NCBI RefSeq assembly: GCF_002208095.1
Contig: NZ_CP017990.1
Location: 3,596,001 to 3,660,000, forward strand
DNA from: Enterobacter cloacae complex sp. ECNIH7
GTDB lineage: Bacteria > Pseudomonadota > Gammaproteobacteria > Enterobacterales > Enterobacteriaceae
DNA: 64,000 bases
Direction: 5' to 3'
The position numbers and the translations under genes were made by a program. Shown one piece after another: positions 1-9,839 of this stretch (positions within the stretch are counted from its first letter, which is position 1; each line of letters begins with the position of its first letter). The notes beneath the pieces were generated by a model. That model saw only the letters and a program-made list of their open reading frames with translations. It did no database searches and was not told the origin of the DNA.

Positions 1-724
1 CCGCGTACGCCGCTTTGGTTTCCGCCATGTTCGGCTCGCGGTCTTTATAGATAACGCCTTTGGAGTCGCAGACCACAATGTTGTGTTTCTGCATACCCAG
101 CGCCACCAGCAGGTTCATACAGGCGATGGCCGCGGCGCCTGCGCCAGAGACCACCATGCGCACGTCGGAGAGATTTTTCTCTACCACGCGCAGGCCATTC
201 AGAATCGCGGCGGTGCTGATAATCGCGGTCCCGTGCTGGTCATCGTGGAACACGGGAATGTTCATACGCTCGCGCAGCTTCTGCTCGATATAGAAACATT
301 CCGGCGCTTTGATGTCTTCCAGGTTGATCCCGCCGAAGGTCGGCTCCAGCGCGGCCACCACGTTGATGAATTTGTCAGGATCGAGTTCGTCCACCTCGAT
401 ATCGAACACGTCGATACCGGCGAATTTCTTGAACAGTACCCCCTTCCCTTCCATCACCGGCTTACCAGCCAGCGCGCCGATGTTGCCCAGCCCCAGCACC
501 GCCGTGCCGTTAGAGATCACGGCGACAAGGTTGCCACGCGCGGTGTATTTGTAGGCCGCCAGCGGGTCTTTTTCGATTTCCAGACACGGTGCAGCCACGC
601 CCGGCGAATAGGCCAGCGCCAGATCGCGCTGGGTTGCCAGCGGCTTGGTTGGGGAGACCTGGATTTTCCCCGGGACAGGAAACTCGTGAAAATCGAGGGC
701 ACTCTGTTTCAACTGCTCATCCAT
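1..724 (-). CDS. maeB: NADP-dependent malic enzyme MaeB, N-terminal part (cut by window edge)
   Basis: Cytoplasmic enzyme that converts malate to pyruvate with CO2 release and NADPH production. The minus-strand frame from ATG at 722-724 runs open to the window edge, giving about 241 residues that begin [20 protein letters not shown]. They cover the malic-enzyme N-terminal domain and the start of the NAD(P)-binding domain, including [13 protein letters not shown] in its dinucleotide fold. MaeB proteins also carry a C-terminal phosphotransacetylase-like domain, which would lie outside the window. It is divergent from talA, as in E. coli. The missing 3' end is due only to the window boundary. 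Confidence 0.95.
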   Translation of the reverse strand, partial: MDEQLKQSALDFHEFPVPGKIQVSPTKPLATQRDLALAYSPGVAAPCLEIEKDPLAAYKYTARGNLVAVISNGTAVLGLGNIGALAGKPVMEGKGVLFKKFAGIDVFDIEVDELDPDKFINVVAALEPTFGGINLEDIKAPECFYIEQKLRERMNIPVFHDDQHGTAIISTAAILNGLRVVEKNLSDVRMVVSGAGAAAIACMNLLVALGMQKHNIVVCDSKGVIYKDREPNMAETKAAYA

Positions 725-1013
725 CTTATTTTTCCTTTCACGTATCGGTCAAAAGGGTGACGTAAGCGATCCTGATGCACACCCTGGTGTGCCGCCTAGT
801 ATCGCCTCAGGCCGCCTCCTAAACTTTGAAGGCAGCCAAACTCTCACCATCACACATTAAAAATTGTTATCAATTTATAACAGCCATGTTACCCGTCTCA
901 AAAGCAATGCCTCCCCCGTCTGCTATGCTTTTTTGTTAAGTCCATCATGATTTTTTCAGAAGTGTGAACTAACGCACTCATCTAACTCTTTTATTTCCAA
1001 GGAGTAATCATTT
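725..1013. promoter_or_regulatory. maeB/talA divergent intergenic region
   Basis: 289 bp without a convincing gene. It is AT-rich near 850-960 and must hold the promoters for maeB (leftward) and talA-tktB (rightward). AAGGAG at 1000-1005 lies 8 bases before the talA ATG and is a good ribosome binding site. Confidence 0.6.
922..932 (+). promoter_or_regulatory. Candidate sigma-S type -10 element for talA-tktB
   Basis: GCTATGCTTTT resembles the extended -10 KCTAYRCTTAA preferred by RpoS, matching nine of eleven positions. It lies about 80 bases before the talA start. In E. coli talA and tktB are known as stationary-phase genes, which fits, but the assignment rests on motif likeness only. Confidence 0.45.
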
Positions 1014-1964
1014 ATGAACCAGCTAGACGGCATCAAAAAATTCACCACCGTGGTTGCAGACAGCGGCGATATCGAGTCGATTCGCCACTATCAGCCGGAG
1101 GACGCGACCACCAACCCTTCGCTACTGCTCAAAGCGGCCGGGCTTGCCCATTTTAGCCATCTGATTGATGACGCCATTGCCTACGGTAAACAGCGCGGGA
1201 AAACGCAGGAGCAGCAGGTCGCCGAAGCCAGCGACAAGCTGGCGGTTAATTTTGGTGCGGAAATTCTTAAAAGCATCCCGGGCCGCGTCTCGACCGAAGT
1301 CGACGCCCGCCTCTCGTTTGATAAAGAAAAAAGCATTAACAAAGCCCGCCGCCTGGTGGAACTGTACGAGGAGCAGGGGATCGATAAATCACGCATTCTG
1401 ATCAAGCTGGCCTCCACCTGGGAAGGCATCCGCGCGGCAGAGGTGCTGGAGAAAGAAGGCATCCACTGCAACCTGACGCTGCTGTTCTCGTTTGCCCAGG
1501 CGCGCGCCTGCGCTGAGGCGGGTGTGTTCCTCGTCTCGCCGTTTGTCGGGCGCATCTACGACTGGTATCAGGCGAAACAGCCGATGGATCCATACGTGGT
1601 GGAAGAGGATCCGGGCGTGAAATCGGTCCGTAATATCTACGACTACTACAAACAGCACCGCTACGAAACCATCGTGATGGGGGCCAGCTTCCGCCGTACC
1701 GAGCAGATCCTCGCCCTGGCAGGCTGCGACCGTCTGACCATCTCCCCTAACCTGCTTCAGGAGCTACAGGACAAAGAAGAAACGGTGATACGCAAGCTGG
1801 TGCCGACCTCCACCGTTCTGCCAAAACCAAAATCCATGACCGAAGCGGAGTTCCGCTGGGAGCACAATCAGGACGCCATGGCCGTGGAAAAACTGGCGGA
1901 CGGCATCCGCCAGTTCGCCGTCGACCAGCGCAAACTTGAAGATCTTCTCGCCGCCAAACTTTAA
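1014..1964 (+). CDS. talA: Transaldolase A
   Basis: Class I transaldolase of the non-oxidative pentose phosphate pathway. It moves a dihydroxyacetone unit between sedoheptulose-7-phosphate and glyceraldehyde-3-phosphate. The 316-residue length is normal for the family. The Schiff-base lysine is K131 in [12 protein letters not shown], and the DATTNPSLL segment near residue 30 is the usual substrate-binding stretch. The ATG at 1014 follows AAGGAG at good spacing. tktB starts 19 bases downstream, so the two genes almost certainly form an operon and supply the stationary-phase isozymes of the pathway. Confidence 0.97.
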   Translation: MNQLDGIKKFTTVVADSGDIESIRHYQPEDATTNPSLLLKAAGLAHFSHLIDDAIAYGKQRGKTQEQQVAEASDKLAVNFGAEILKSIPGRVSTEVDARLSFDKEKSINKARRLVELYEEQGIDKSRILIKLASTWEGIRAAEVLEKEGIHCNLTLLFSFAQARACAEAGVFLVSPFVGRIYDWYQAKQPMDPYVVEEDPGVKSVRNIYDYYKQHRYETIVMGASFRRTEQILALAGCDRLTISPNLLQELQDKEETVIRKLVPTSTVLPKPKSMTEAEFRWEHNQDAMAVEKLADGIRQFAVDQRKLEDLLAAKL

Positions 1965-1983
1965 CCTTGCCACGGAGTGAACT

Positions 1984-3972
1984 ATGTCCCGTAAAGAGCT
2001 AGCCAATGCCATTCGCGCCCTCAGCATGGATGCCGTGCAAAAAGCCAATTCCGGCCACCCCGGCGCGCCGATGGGCATGGCTGATATTGCCGAAGTGCTG
2101 TGGAACGACTTTCTGAAGCACAACCCCAATGACCCGACCTGGTACGATCGCGACCGCTTTATTCTCTCCAACGGTCACGCCTCAATGCTGCTCTACAGCC
2201 TGCTGCACCTTTCCGGCTACGATCTGCCGCTTGAGGAGCTGAAAAACTTCCGCCAGCTGCACTCCAAAACGCCGGGGCACCCTGAGATTGGCTATACGCC
2301 AGGGGTGGAGACCACCACCGGGCCGCTCGGTCAGGGGCTGGCCAATGCGGTTGGGCTGGCAATTGCCGAACGCACGCTGGCGGCGCAGTTTAACCAGCCG
2401 GACCACGAAATTGTCGACCACTATACCTACGTGTTTATGGGTGACGGCTGCCTGATGGAGGGGATTTCCCATGAGGTCTGCTCCCTGGCGGGCACGCTGG
2501 GGCTCGGCAAGCTGATTGGCTTCTACGATCACAACGGCATCTCCATCGACGGGGAGACCGAAGGCTGGTTTACCGACGACACGGCAAAACGCTTTGAAGC
2601 CTATCACTGGCACGTGGTGCACGAGATCGATGGCCACGACCCTGAGGCGGTGAAAAAAGCGATTCAGGAAGCGCAGAGCGTGAAGGACAAACCGTCCCTG
2701 ATTATCTGCCGCACGGTCATCGGCTTCGGCTCGCCGAACAAGGCGGGCAAAGAGGAGGCGCACGGCGCGGCGCTGGGCGAGGAGGAAGTCGCGCTGACCC
2801 GGCAAAAGCTGGGCTGGAAATATCCGCCGTTTGAGATCCCCAAAGAGATCTACAGAGCCTGGGATGCCCGTGAGGCGGGTGAAAAGGCCCAGCAGTCCTG
2901 GAACGAGAAGTTTGCCGCCTACAAAAAAGCGCACCCGGATCTCGCCGCCGAGTTCTCCCGCCGCATGAGCGGCGGCCTGCCGGAGGACTGGGACGATAAA
3001 ACCCAGGCGCTGATTGAAAACCTGCAGTCCAACCCGGCGAAAATCGCCACCCGCAAGGCGTCGCAAAATACCCTCAACGCAATCGGCCCTCTTCTGCCCG
3101 AACTGCTCGGCGGCTCGGCGGACCTGGCACCGAGTAACCTGACCATCTGGTCGGGCTCAAAATCGCTTAAAGAGGACATTGCCGGGAACTACATCCACTA
3201 CGGCGTGCGCGAGTTCGGGATGACCGCCATTGCCAACGGCATCGCCCATCACGGCGGGTTTGTGCCGTATACCGCCACCTTCCTGATGTTCGTCGAGTAC
3301 GCCCGCAACGCGGCGCGCATGGCGGCACTGATGAAGGCGCGGCAGATTATGGTCTACACCCATGACTCCATCGGGCTGGGGGAAGACGGGCCTACGCACC
3401 AGGCGGTTGAACAGCTGGCAAGCCTGCGTCTGACGCCGAACTTCAGCACCTGGCGTCCGTGCGATCAGGTCGAAGCGGCGGTGGGCTGGAAGCTGGCGGT
3501 AGAACGCCACAATGGCCCAACGGCACTGATTCTGTCACGCCAGAACCTGGCGCAGATTGAGCGAACCCCGGAGCAGGTGAAGAACATCGCCCGCGGCGGC
3601 TACATCCTGAAGGACAGCGGCGGCAAGCCGGACGTGATCCTGATTGCGACCGGCTCCGAGGTGGAAATTACGGTGAAAGCGGCGGAGAAACTGACTGCCG
3701 AAGGACACGCGGTGCGCGTGGTGTCCCTGCCCTCAACGGATATTTTTGATGCCCAGGACGAGGCGTATCGTGAATCGGTCCTGCCGTCCAGCGTCGCGGC
3801 TCGCGTAGCGGTGGAAGCCGGTATTGCCGACTACTGGTACAAGTATGTCGGGCTCAAAGGGGCGATTGTCGGCATGCGGGGCTACGGTGAATCCGCCCCT
3901 GCCGATAAGCTGTTCCCGTACTTCGGCTTTACCGTTGAGAACGTGGTGGAGAAGGCGCTGAGCGTGATTTAG
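1984..3972 (+). CDS. tktB: Transketolase 2
   Basis: Thiamine-diphosphate enzyme that transfers two-carbon units in the pentose phosphate pathway, acting with transaldolase. It has 662 residues, slightly shorter than E. coli TktB (667). The ThDP/metal motif GDGCLMEG starts at residue 153, and the substrate-binding [11 protein letters not shown] lies at residues 23-33. The downstream pyrimidine-binding and C-terminal transketolase domains are complete. A GGAG ribosome binding site lies just before ATG 1984. Its tight spacing behind talA supports co-transcription. It is convergent with ypfG, and a BIME separates the two. Confidence 0.97.
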   Translation: MSRKELANAIRALSMDAVQKANSGHPGAPMGMADIAEVLWNDFLKHNPNDPTWYDRDRFILSNGHASMLLYSLLHLSGYDLPLEELKNFRQLHSKTPGHPEIGYTPGVETTTGPLGQGLANAVGLAIAERTLAAQFNQPDHEIVDHYTYVFMGDGCLMEGISHEVCSLAGTLGLGKLIGFYDHNGISIDGETEGWFTDDTAKRFEAYHWHVVHEIDGHDPEAVKKAIQEAQSVKDKPSLIICRTVIGFGSPNKAGKEEAHGAALGEEEVALTRQKLGWKYPPFEIPKEIYRAWDAREAGEKAQQSWNEKFAAYKKAHPDLAAEFSRRMSGGLPEDWDDKTQALIENLQSNPAKIATRKASQNTLNAIGPLLPELLGGSADLAPSNLTIWSGSKSLKEDIAGNYIHYGVREFGMTAIANGIAHHGGFVPYTATFLMFVEYARNAARMAALMKARQIMVYTHDSIGLGEDGPTHQAVEQLASLRLTPNFSTWRPCDQVEAAVGWKLAVERHNGPTALILSRQNLAQIERTPEQVKNIARGGYILKDSGGKPDVILIATGSEVEITVKAAEKLTAEGHAVRVVSLPSTDIFDAQDEAYRESVLPSSVAARVAVEAGIADYWYKYVGLKGAIVGMRGYGESAPADKLFPYFGFTVENVVEKALSVI

Positions 3973-3985
3973 TGCGGTGTGCGTT

Positions 3986-4063
3986 GCCGGGTGGCGGCTA
4001 CGCCTTACCCGGCCTACAAAACCGCCAAACCGTAGGCCGGGTAAGCAACAGCGCCACCCGGCA
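3986..4063. repeat. REP pair (BIME) between tktB and ypfG
   Basis: Two inverted REP units: 3986-4017, beginning GCCGGGTGGCGGCTACGCC, and its inverted partner at 4032-4062, containing GTAGGCCGGGTAAGC. They sit between two convergent genes, the usual position for REP elements, where they can act in mRNA end protection, termination or DNA gyrase binding. Confidence 0.85.
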
Positions 4064-4068
4064 TAAAA

Positions 4069-5121
4069 CTACCGCGTGATCCATAGCGTGGGCCAGGCAT
4101 CTGGCCCGTTCCAGTTGTCGCAGCTGGGCTCCTCGGCGTACCGCACCAGGCGGAAACGCTGGCCGTCAAAACGCCAGCGCGTCTGGATCCCGCAATCGCC
4201 CAAACCGCGCCCCAGCGCGAGCGTTGTCAGCTCGCGCGTCTTTTCATCGAAGCTGGCGTTCATCAACTCCATTTCGCTCCCGTCGCCTGACGGCGTAAAC
4301 GGCAGACGCAGCCTGACGCTGCGTGCGGTGAACGGTTTTTTACGCGATACCAGCCACGCCAGATCGACCGTGTTATAGGCCCCCGCCTCGCAGCTGACGA
4401 TCAGCAGCGCTTTGTCATCGGTTAACGCGGTGACGCGTACTTCCCGACGGTTAGGATCCAGCGAGCACTGGCTGGCGTTCATCCGCCCGGTGCCATAGTC
4501 CAGCAGGTCGTTCAGTTCGGCGTGGGAGAGCGGCGTCGGGGTCGGGTTGACGACCGCCACCTTTTTAAGGGCGGGAGCAGGCGGAACGCTTAACGGCGGA
4601 TCGTCACCTTTCTTGATCCACGCGGTTTCGCTACCGACGCGCTTTTGCTGCGCATCAATGAACAGCAGCGCGGCTTTCAGACCGCTCAGTGAAATAACCT
4701 GCTTACCGTCGCGCAGGGTCAGGGCCTTCCCTTCCTGGATGTTTTTCAGAAAGGCGGTGATGGTGGCCGCATCGTCCGTTTTCAGATGCCAGGGCGTGAG
4801 CTGCCAGCGCTGTTTGTCCAGCTTCAGGGGAACGTTATCCAGCAGCAGTCGGGGGGCAATCTCTGGCTCTTTGACCGAGGGCGCATCAAGACCGCCGAGA
4901 TCGATACGCAGCGTGGCGTCCGTTTTCGCCCCGGCGCTACGGGTGAGCGTCATGACCAGACCACGGTGTTCACCGGTATTGCGTGCGAGGCAAAAATTCT
5001 GGTTATTGCAGGTTACCTGCCAGTCGGAGAAGGCTTGCTGGGCAGGTGCAGCCCGCACCTGCGGCGCGAGGAGCACACAAAACAGGTAAAACAAAAAGAC
5101 GCTGTAGCGCATGAATGACAC
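4069..5121 (-). CDS. ypfG: Secreted DUF1176 protein YpfG
   Basis: 350-residue protein of unknown function matching E. coli YpfG in length and context. The N-terminus MSFMRYSVFLFYLFCVLLA is a clear signal peptide with cleavage likely near ARAAPA, so the mature protein should be periplasmic. Two cysteine pairs (CNNQNFC near residue 38, and C-terminal cysteines in LGDCGIQ and EEPSCDNW) suggest disulfides. No catalytic motif is recognised. An internal methionine at residue 4 is an equally possible start. Confidence 0.85.
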   Translation of the reverse strand: MSFMRYSVFLFYLFCVLLAPQVRAAPAQQAFSDWQVTCNNQNFCLARNTGEHRGLVMTLTRSAGAKTDATLRIDLGGLDAPSVKEPEIAPRLLLDNVPLKLDKQRWQLTPWHLKTDDAATITAFLKNIQEGKALTLRDGKQVISLSGLKAALLFIDAQQKRVGSETAWIKKGDDPPLSVPPAPALKKVAVVNPTPTPLSHAELNDLLDYGTGRMNASQCSLDPNRREVRVTALTDDKALLIVSCEAGAYNTVDLAWLVSRKKPFTARSVRLRLPFTPSGDGSEMELMNASFDEKTRELTTLALGRGLGDCGIQTRWRFDGQRFRLVRYAEEPSCDNWNGPDAWPTLWITR

Positions 5122-5213
5122 AATCCCGGAACGAAAACGCTTAACTGGGCAGTATCTTCGTGTTCCCGACGGGGCTGCTCAATCGGATTTATCAGATATA
5201 CCCGAAAAACAGG

Positions 5214-5807
5214 CTATATCCGTTCGAAAGTGGTGTTCATCAGCCCGGTTGTCTGTAAATACTGCAGTAATATCACCGCTTTACCATCCCTGATTTCGCC
5301 TGAACGCATCATCTCCAGCGCCCGGGCAAAAGGAAGCTCCAGCACTTCGATATCTTCATCCTCCACGCCACCGCCGCGGTGAGTGCGCTGCGCGTCGCTG
5401 TATTCCGCGATGAAGAAATGCACAATTTCCGTTACGCCGCCCGGCGACATAAACAGCTCGAAGACCTTTTTGACCTCGCCCACTTCGAAGCCGGTTTCTT
5501 CCACGGCCTCTTTGCGGATACAAACTTCCGGCTCATCATCATCGAGGAGGCCCGCGCAGGTTTCAATCAGACGTCCGTCAGGGTTGCCATTAACCCATGT
5601 CGCCACCCTGAACTGACGGATCAGCACCACGCTCTGCTTTTCACGGTTATAGAGCAGAATGGTTGCCCCGTTGCCGCGGTCGTAGACCTCGCGTTTGTGG
5701 CGGATCACCTCACCGTTGTTACGCGTAAGGTCATAGGTGATGTTACGCAGGACAAAGTAGTTTTCAGAAAGAATTTTGTCTTTGATAACGTCAATTTTCA
5801 GGGTCAT
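5214..5807 (-). CDS. nudK: GDP-mannose pyrophosphatase NudK (YffH), Nudix hydrolase
   Basis: Cytoplasmic Nudix hydrolase that splits GDP-mannose and related nucleotide sugars into GMP and sugar-1-phosphate. The Nudix box is present as [20 protein letters not shown] followed by G, with the REAVEET-type core acids that bind Mg2+. The ATG at 5807 ([18 protein letters not shown]) aligns with the E. coli start, whereas an upstream ATG at 5825 would add six residues of poor likeness. At 197 residues it is a few longer than the E. coli protein because the C-terminus extends as [11 protein letters not shown]. It stands alone between ypfG and aegA. Confidence 0.93.
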   Translation of the reverse strand: MTLKIDVIKDKILSENYFVLRNITYDLTRNNGEVIRHKREVYDRGNGATILLYNREKQSVVLIRQFRVATWVNGNPDGRLIETCAGLLDDDEPEVCIRKEAVEETGFEVGEVKKVFELFMSPGGVTEIVHFFIAEYSDAQRTHRGGGVEDEDIEVLELPFARALEMMRSGEIRDGKAVILLQYLQTTGLMNTTFERI

Positions 5808-5873
5808 ACGGGCTCCACAACACAATGAGTCGTCCTATACTACGCCGTGAATCCCGCTTTGTCGCCCGCCGGT

Positions 5874-7850
5874 TTAATGATGTTTTGGCGCGTTAACTCC
5901 AAGCCAGTCGAGTATCCCCTGCGCCGCATGACGTCCTTCCGCCATTGCGGTCACCACAAGATCCGCACCGCGTACCGCATCGCCTCCGGCGAAGATCTGT
6001 GGGTTAGTCGTCTGATAACGGTAGCGGCTCTCAACCGAAGCAACGATCCGCCCCCGGTCATCCGTTTCGACACCCTGCGCCTGCAGCCACGGCATCGCGT
6101 GCGGGTTAAAACCAAACGCCATGATGACCGCATCTGCCGCCATCACGAACTCGCTGCCCGCTACCGGAACGGGCCGACGCCGTCCCTGCGCGTCCGGTTC
6201 ACCGAGCTCGGTACGCAGCATCCGGATACCGTTGACCTTACCGTTCGGATCCAGCGTCAGCTCAACCGGCTGAACGTTAAATTCAAACGCCGCGCCCTCT
6301 TCTCGGGCGTTCTTCACCTCTTTCTTCGAGCCCGGCATGTTGGCCTCATCCCGACGATAGGCGCAGGTTACCTTCGCCGCGCCGTGGCGTAACGCGGTGC
6401 GGACGCAGTCCATCGCGGTATCGCCGCCGCCAAGCACCACCACGTTTAAGCCATGGGTGTCGATGAACGGTTCGCTGGCCGTCGCCTCCAGCCCCATAAC
6501 GTGTCGCGTGTTGCCCACCAGGAAAGGCAGCGCGTCATAGACCCCAGGCGCGTCCTCGTGCGGGATACCTGCCTTCATCGAGCGATAGGTTCCCACGCCA
6601 ATAAACAGGGCGTCGTAATCCTGCTTTAACTGAGACATCGACACGTCCTGACCCACCTCGCAGTTCAGCTCGAAGCGGATCCCCATCGCGGTAAATATCT
6701 CTCTGCGCCTCGCGAGCAGCGATTTGTCCAGCTTGAATGCCGGGATGCCAAAGGTCAGCAATCCGCCAATTTCCGGATGCCGGTCATAGACCGTCACGCT
6801 CGCTCCGCGGCGCGCCAGCACGTCGGCGCACGCCAGCCCGGCGGGCCCGGCGCCGACGATCGCGACACGTTTACCTGTCGGCGTGACGGCGGACATATCC
6901 GGCCGCCAGCCCATCGCCAGCGCGCGATCGGAGATATAGCGCTCGATGTTACCGATGGTCACGGACCCCGCCTCGTCACGTATTGTACAAGCGCCCTCGC
7001 ATAATCGGTCCTGCGGACAGACGCGACCGGTAATTTCAGGTAAACAGTTGGTCTGATGAGAAAGCTCGACCGCGCCGGCGATATCCCCCGCGTTGAGGCG
7101 CTCGATCCACTGCGGGATGTGGTTATGCAGCGGGCAGGTCCATTCGCAAATGCTGTGCTCGCCGCATTTCAGGCAGCGCGACGCCTCGCGGGCGGCCTGT
7201 TCGGCCCGAAACGGCAGGTAAATTTCGTTAAAATGGCCCACGCGCTCTGCGGCAGAGAGTTTATCGGGCTCGCCGCGTGGCGGGGTTGTTTGCATCTGCT
7301 GCAGTTTGGTGCGCGAAGCGTCTTCTCTGACGGCCTCCGCATGCCAGGGCTGCGCTTCCAGGCAGGCCGTGCGCTGGCGGCGCGATTTTGCCAGATTATC
7401 AAGGACAGCAGGCGTCGCCAGGGAGAGAACGTCTGCAGGGCAATTTACGATACAGGCCGGGCCGCGTGGCCGCGTCAGACAGAGATCGCATTTATTCGCC
7501 GAGGCCTTCACGCCGCCGCTGTCGAGCGGGGTGACGATAATCTCCATCGTGCCAAACGGGCAGGCCACCGCGCAGGCTTTACAGCCGATGCATTTTTGTT
7601 GATTCACCTGTACGCTGTCATCGCATTTGCTGATGGCGCCGTTCGGGCAGCTTTGCGCGCAGGGCGCCTTTTCACATTGATGGCAGGTGACGGGGCTACT
7701 CTTCTCGCCGGCTCGCAGGACCGTAATACGGGGATGAAAATGGCGCTCGCTCAGGACGTGCTGCTCATCGTTGTGCGCCATCACGCAGGCCACTTCGCAG
7801 GCGCGACACCCGATGCACTGCTGGCTGTTAGCCATAATAAAACGATTCAT
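5874..7850 (-). CDS. aegA: Putative oxidoreductase AegA (ferredoxin + GltD-like)
   Basis: 658-residue protein. The N-terminal ferredoxin region has several CxxCxxCxxxC 4Fe-4S motifs (CIGCRACEVAC near residue 11, CIGCKACAVAC near 84). A GltD-like half follows, with CLKCGEHSICEWTCPL, an FAD-binding GAGPAGLACADVL and an NADPH-binding GGGDTAMDC. This architecture suits electron transfer from NAD(P)H through flavin to iron-sulfur clusters. E. coli AegA has been linked to anaerobic urate use, so a redox role there is an inference here. Start ATG 7850 (MNRFIMANSQQCIGC) matches E. coli; the frame stays open upstream to 7928. It is divergent from narQ. Confidence 0.93.
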   Translation of the reverse strand: MNRFIMANSQQCIGCRACEVACVMAHNDEQHVLSERHFHPRITVLRAGEKSSPVTCHQCEKAPCAQSCPNGAISKCDDSVQVNQQKCIGCKACAVACPFGTMEIIVTPLDSGGVKASANKCDLCLTRPRGPACIVNCPADVLSLATPAVLDNLAKSRRQRTACLEAQPWHAEAVREDASRTKLQQMQTTPPRGEPDKLSAAERVGHFNEIYLPFRAEQAAREASRCLKCGEHSICEWTCPLHNHIPQWIERLNAGDIAGAVELSHQTNCLPEITGRVCPQDRLCEGACTIRDEAGSVTIGNIERYISDRALAMGWRPDMSAVTPTGKRVAIVGAGPAGLACADVLARRGASVTVYDRHPEIGGLLTFGIPAFKLDKSLLARRREIFTAMGIRFELNCEVGQDVSMSQLKQDYDALFIGVGTYRSMKAGIPHEDAPGVYDALPFLVGNTRHVMGLEATASEPFIDTHGLNVVVLGGGDTAMDCVRTALRHGAAKVTCAYRRDEANMPGSKKEVKNAREEGAAFEFNVQPVELTLDPNGKVNGIRMLRTELGEPDAQGRRRPVPVAGSEFVMAADAVIMAFGFNPHAMPWLQAQGVETDDRGRIVASVESRYRYQTTNPQIFAGGDAVRGADLVVTAMAEGRHAAQGILDWLGVNAPKHH

Positions 7851-8002
7851 AACCACACCTGTTTTTGGTTCAATAACCTTATTCTTTATATGAATATGGT
7901 ATTTACGCATCACGGCGCGATCGGGCAATGTTCAAATGCCCGGAATGCCGAATTATTTACAGTGAACCTGTAGCAGATCAATTTTATTCAGAGAGCCGTT
8001 CT

Positions 8003-9697
8003 GTGACCGTCAAACGACCCGTTTCCGGAAGCCTTGCCTGGGCTTTCTTTTCGATAATTGCCTTATCCGTGCTGACCAGCACCGTCGCGCTGCTGACGCT
8101 TGCCAGCAGCCAGCGTGACGCCGAAGCCATTAATATCGCGGGTTCGCTGCGCATGCAGAGCTATCGTCTGGGCTACGAGATGCAGCGCAACAGCCCTTCC
8201 CTTGCCGCGCATCGCGACAGCTGGCAACGGACGCTGAACGCGCCTGCCCTGCAGAAGCTGAACCGCTGGTACGTCCCGGACGATGTAAAAGCGCGCTACC
8301 AGCAGCTGCACGTGGCGTGGCTGGAAATGGATGCTCGCATCGCCCGCGGCGACAGCGCGTGGTATCAAACCCATATTGAGGATTTTGTCGGCCGCATTGA
8401 TGCCTTTGTGCTCGCCCTTCAGCACTACACCGAACATAAAATTCAGACGGTGACCCTGCTCTCGCTGGCGGGCGCTCTCGGGATCCTGCTGCTGACGCTG
8501 TTTACCCTGCGACGCATCCGTCGCCAGGTGGTGTTGCCGCTTAACAATCTGGTTGCGGCCAGCGAACGGGTTGAGCGTGGCGAATTTACAACCCCGGCGC
8601 CGGATACCGCCCTGCCGAACGAGCTGGGCCAACTCTCCCGCTCCTTCAACCACATGTCCGCCGAACTGGCTACGCTCTACCGTTCGCTCGAAGCCTCGGT
8701 CGCGGAAAAGACGCGGCATTTGCATGAAGCCCACCAGCAGCTCGACATGCTGTTCAAATGCTCTCAGGCGCTGAATACCGGCCAGATAGACAGCCACTGC
8801 TTCCGGCATATCCTGCAGATTGTCCATGACTATACGCAGATGAATTATCTCGAACTGCGCACCAGCGACGACTGGCGGCTGTCTGAAGGGACGGAGTCAC
8901 ATGGCATTCCTCTGCAGCACCTGCCGGTACTGATGCAGGACACCCTTTATGGCGAGCTGCGCTGGCAAAGCGAGACGGACAGCGTTCCCCTTCCGCTGAT
9001 GAGAAGCGTGGCGACCATGCTCGGGCGCGGGCTGTACTTTAACCAGGCGCAAAAACATTACCAGCAGCTGCTGCTGATGGAAGAGCGCGCCACTATTGCC
9101 CGCGAGCTGCACGATTCGCTGGCGCAGGTCCTGTCATATCTGCGCATTCAGCTTGCGCTGCTCAAACGCGCAGTGCCCGAGGAAAATATCCCGGCGCAGA
9201 CCATCATCACCGACTTCTCCCGCGAGCTGAACAATGCCTGGCAGCAGCTTCGCGAGCTGCTCACCACCTTCCGCCTGACGCTGAACCACGCGAACTTACC
9301 CGCGGCGCTGCAGGAGTCTCTCGACGTCCTTAAGAGCCAGACGCAGGCGAAGCTGCATCTCGACTGCCGTCTCTCCTCGCTGGCGCTGGACGCGCAAAAG
9401 CAGGTGCATTTGCTGCAGATCGTGCGTGAGGCCGTGCTGAACGCCATTAAGCACGCGCAGGCCAGCGAGATCACCGTCAGCTGCGTGACCGCCATGGACG
9501 GTACGCACAGCGTCAGCATTCGTGACAACGGCATCGGGATTGGCGAAGCCAGCGAGCCGCCGGGACACTATGGGCTGAACATTATGCGCGAACGCGCGCA
9601 ACGGCTCGGCGGGATGCTGCACTTCTCGCAGCCGCAAAACGGCGGCACGCTGGTCAGCGTGACGTTCCCGGCGCACGCGCCGTTAACGGGTAAATAA
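8003..9697 (+). CDS. narQ: Nitrate/nitrite sensor histidine kinase NarQ
   Basis: Inner-membrane sensor that phosphorylates NarL and NarP in response to nitrate or nitrite. It has two membrane segments (residues about 13-35 and 147-168), and the periplasmic P-box is visible as RDAEAINIAGSLRMQSYRLG. HAMP, cysteine-poor linker, HisKA_3 (ARELHDSLAQVLSYLR, His near residue 370) and ATPase (DNGIGIG, GLNIMRERA) regions follow. I chose GTG 8003 (MTVKRPVSGS) because it matches the E. coli N-terminus and gives 564 residues. An in-frame ATG at 7928 would add 25 hydrophilic residues and overlap the divergent aegA promoter region. Confidence 0.93.
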   Translation: MTVKRPVSGSLAWAFFSIIALSVLTSTVALLTLASSQRDAEAINIAGSLRMQSYRLGYEMQRNSPSLAAHRDSWQRTLNAPALQKLNRWYVPDDVKARYQQLHVAWLEMDARIARGDSAWYQTHIEDFVGRIDAFVLALQHYTEHKIQTVTLLSLAGALGILLLTLFTLRRIRRQVVLPLNNLVAASERVERGEFTTPAPDTALPNELGQLSRSFNHMSAELATLYRSLEASVAEKTRHLHEAHQQLDMLFKCSQALNTGQIDSHCFRHILQIVHDYTQMNYLELRTSDDWRLSEGTESHGIPLQHLPVLMQDTLYGELRWQSETDSVPLPLMRSVATMLGRGLYFNQAQKHYQQLLLMEERATIARELHDSLAQVLSYLRIQLALLKRAVPEENIPAQTIITDFSRELNNAWQQLRELLTTFRLTLNHANLPAALQESLDVLKSQTQAKLHLDCRLSSLALDAQKQVHLLQIVREAVLNAIKHAQASEITVSCVTAMDGTHSVSIRDNGIGIGEASEPPGHYGLNIMRERAQRLGGMLHFSQPQNGGTLVSVTFPAHAPLTGK

Positions 9698-9719
9698 CGG
9701 TAAAGGAGGACGCGCAGGA

Positions 9720-9768
<49 letters not shown>

Positions 9769-9839
9769 CTGGGCCTTACCGCTAAAGTTATGCGGGCAAT
9801 AAACAATAATGACGTGCAGCAAAACGAGGTCACTCTTTC

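Noticed and set aside
83..760. 225-codon plus-strand frame at the window start
   Set aside because: Antisense to maeB, whose translation matches the family from its start codon.
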